A stretch of DNA of 6,620 nucleotides, from positions 1 to 6,620 of the forward strand of contig SOIC01000055.1 of the NCBI GenBank assembly GCA_004377275.1, written 5' to 3'. Numbering within the stretch: the stretch's first letter is position 1; the number at the start of each line of letters is the position of its first letter. The notes under the pieces are model-generated. The model was not told where the DNA came from. It was given only the letters and a program-made list of their open reading frames with translations, and did no database searches. This document shows, piece by piece, positions 5,996-6,620 of the stretch. The DNA comes from Dehalococcoidia bacterium (lineage in GTDB: Bacteria > Chloroflexota > Dehalococcoidia > E44-bin15). Both the position numbers and the translations under genes were made by a program.

Positions 5996-6547
5996 ATGAG
6001 CGAAAAAGGCGAAAAAGCTTTTCGGGCGAGCAGGTATCTTACGAAGCTAAATGGGAAGGATTACCTTGAGGTAAAGTGGCGGCTCCTGTGGCTGCGCACC
6101 GAGCACCCCGATGCGGTTATTGTCACTGAGCTTGATAGGCACGAGGGTGGCATGGCCCTTTTTAAGGCGCGTATCACCCTCCCCCAGGGCGGGGAGGCCA
6201 CCGGTTGGGGCAGCGAAACGGTGAGTGACTTCGGCGACTACATCGAGAAGGCGGAGACAAAGGCGCTGGGGCGAGCTTGCGCTGCATTGGGCTATGGCAC
6301 GCAGTTCTGCAGCGACTTCGACTTTTTCGAAAAGCATGATAAGCCTGTGGATGCTCAGGGGAAGCATTCCCCGGCGACAGCAGCGCAGGTTAAGGCGATT
6401 TATACTATCGCCCAGGATGAGCATGGCCTGAGCCAGGAGCGGATGAACCAGCACGCCAAGAAAGCCTATGGCCGACTCCCCGCTGAGCTTACCAAGCAGG
6501 AAGCCTCCCAGCTTATCGATCGGCTCAAGGCGAAGAAGCCCGATTAG
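5996..6547 (+). CDS. DdrA/Rad52-like single-strand annealing protein
   Basis: This 183-residue protein resembles the Rad52/DdrA superfamily of DNA single-strand annealing and end-binding proteins. The core (about 18-105) contains YLEVKWRLLWLRTEHPDAVI (23-42), a beta-rich segment with FKARITLPQGG (56-66), ATGWGSE (68-74) and the block DFGDYIEKAETKALGRA (78-94), which continues into CAALGYGTQF. The last block is typical of the family, and no signal peptide or membrane segment is present, so it acts on DNA in the cytoplasm. Residues 127-180 form a short helical tail (TAAQVKAIYTIAQDE and LTKQEASQLIDRL) like tails I recall on phage annealing proteins. In Deinococcus, DdrA protects 3' single-stranded ends after damage; that role is inferred here. 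The ATG has a modest ribosome binding site (AGAGG, 4 bases upstream). The perfect promoter with a LexA-type operator suggests strong induction by DNA damage. An alternative is a domesticated phage recombinase. Confidence 0.8.
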   Translation: MSEKGEKAFRASRYLTKLNGKDYLEVKWRLLWLRTEHPDAVIVTELDRHEGGMALFKARITLPQGGEATGWGSETVSDFGDYIEKAETKALGRACAALGYGTQFCSDFDFFEKHDKPVDAQGKHSPATAAQVKAIYTIAQDEHGLSQERMNQHAKKAYGRLPAELTKQEASQLIDRLKAKKPD

Positions 6548-6564
6548 GTGGCGTGGACAGATTA

Positions 6565-6620
6565 TTACTCCTCGCTCCAGGCCTCCTCCCCGATGAGGGG
6601 GACGAAGCGGCAATGGGTCA
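6565..6620 (-). CDS. Possible C-terminal end of a gene entering from the right (partial)
   Basis: On the minus strand a frame is open from the window edge to a TAA (6567-6565) and reads THCRFVPLIGEEAWSEE. Its codons end mostly in G or C, as in coding DNA of the nearby operon. If real, the gene converges with the DdrA-like gene, whose stop is 18 bases away. The family is unknown. A competing reading is a plus-strand gene starting at GTG 6553 (VDRLLLLAPGLLPDEGDEA), so this call is weak. Confidence 0.3.
   Translation of the reverse strand, partial: THCRFVPLIGEEAWSEE

Noticed and set aside
6583..6602. C/G-rich hairpin (CCTCCCC / GGGG) as a terminator for the DdrA-like gene
   Set aside because: Only four to five pairs in the stem, no T run after it on either strand, and it overlaps possible coding sequence.
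6047..6613. 188-residue minus-strand frame opposite the DdrA-like gene
   Set aside because: It lies almost wholly antisense to a gene with family motifs, promoter and ribosome binding site, and its own translation is Leu/Arg-rich with no recognisable domain.
1..6620. CRISPR array, tRNA or rRNA genes, transposase or integrase genes
   Set aside because: I saw no regularly spaced direct repeats, no cloverleaf with a conserved T-loop, and no recombinase motifs on either strand.

Overview
The window looks like ordinary bacterial chromosome with a short accessory stretch on the left. It holds six complete protein genes, two probable gene fragments at the edges, three good sigma70-type promoters, and one nested palindromic repeat. 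The housekeeping genes are bacterial in type (GatB with a YqeY-like tail, SecG, Shine-Dalgarno sites of the GGAGG kind). A Bacillus-type LexA box and the intergenic repeat core (TCATTCTGA / GAAGAATCT) suggest a Chloroflexota, perhaps Dehalococcoidia-like, or similar deep-branching bacterium. That assignment is an impression with low to moderate confidence, not a demonstrated fact.

Left part, plus strand (1-2327). The end of an unidentified gene overlaps a small YbjQ/UPF0145 protein that starts at TTG under a near-perfect Shine-Dalgarno. A strong hairpin closes that unit. A separate promoter (TTGACA, 17 bases, TATGCT) then drives a lone 483-residue flavoprotein of the HpaB / 4-hydroxybutyryl-CoA dehydratase superfamily. 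This gene is clearly A+T-richer than the minus-strand operon and lacks the cysteines that hold the Fe-S cluster in the dehydratases. A 340-base gene-free stretch with a REP-like nested palindrome separates it from the convergent operon.

Middle part, minus strand (2328-5834). A tightly packed operon reads gatB, secG, a SAM hydroxide adenosyltransferase (DUF62) and a MenA/UbiA-type prenyltransferase. Intergenic gaps are 2, 4 and 54 bases. Its promoter sits so close to the likely gatB start that the mRNA should be almost leaderless.

Right part, plus strand (5938-6620). Diverging from gatB is a fully consensus promoter (TTGACA, 17 bases, TATAAT). Its start site is covered by the perfect palindrome GAACATATGTTC, which matches the core of the Bacillus-type LexA SOS box. 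It drives a 183-residue DdrA/Rad52-like single-strand annealing protein. A LexA-controlled DdrA-like repair gene is the most interesting feature in the window. Past it, a minus-strand reading frame probably marks the end of another gene running in from the right.
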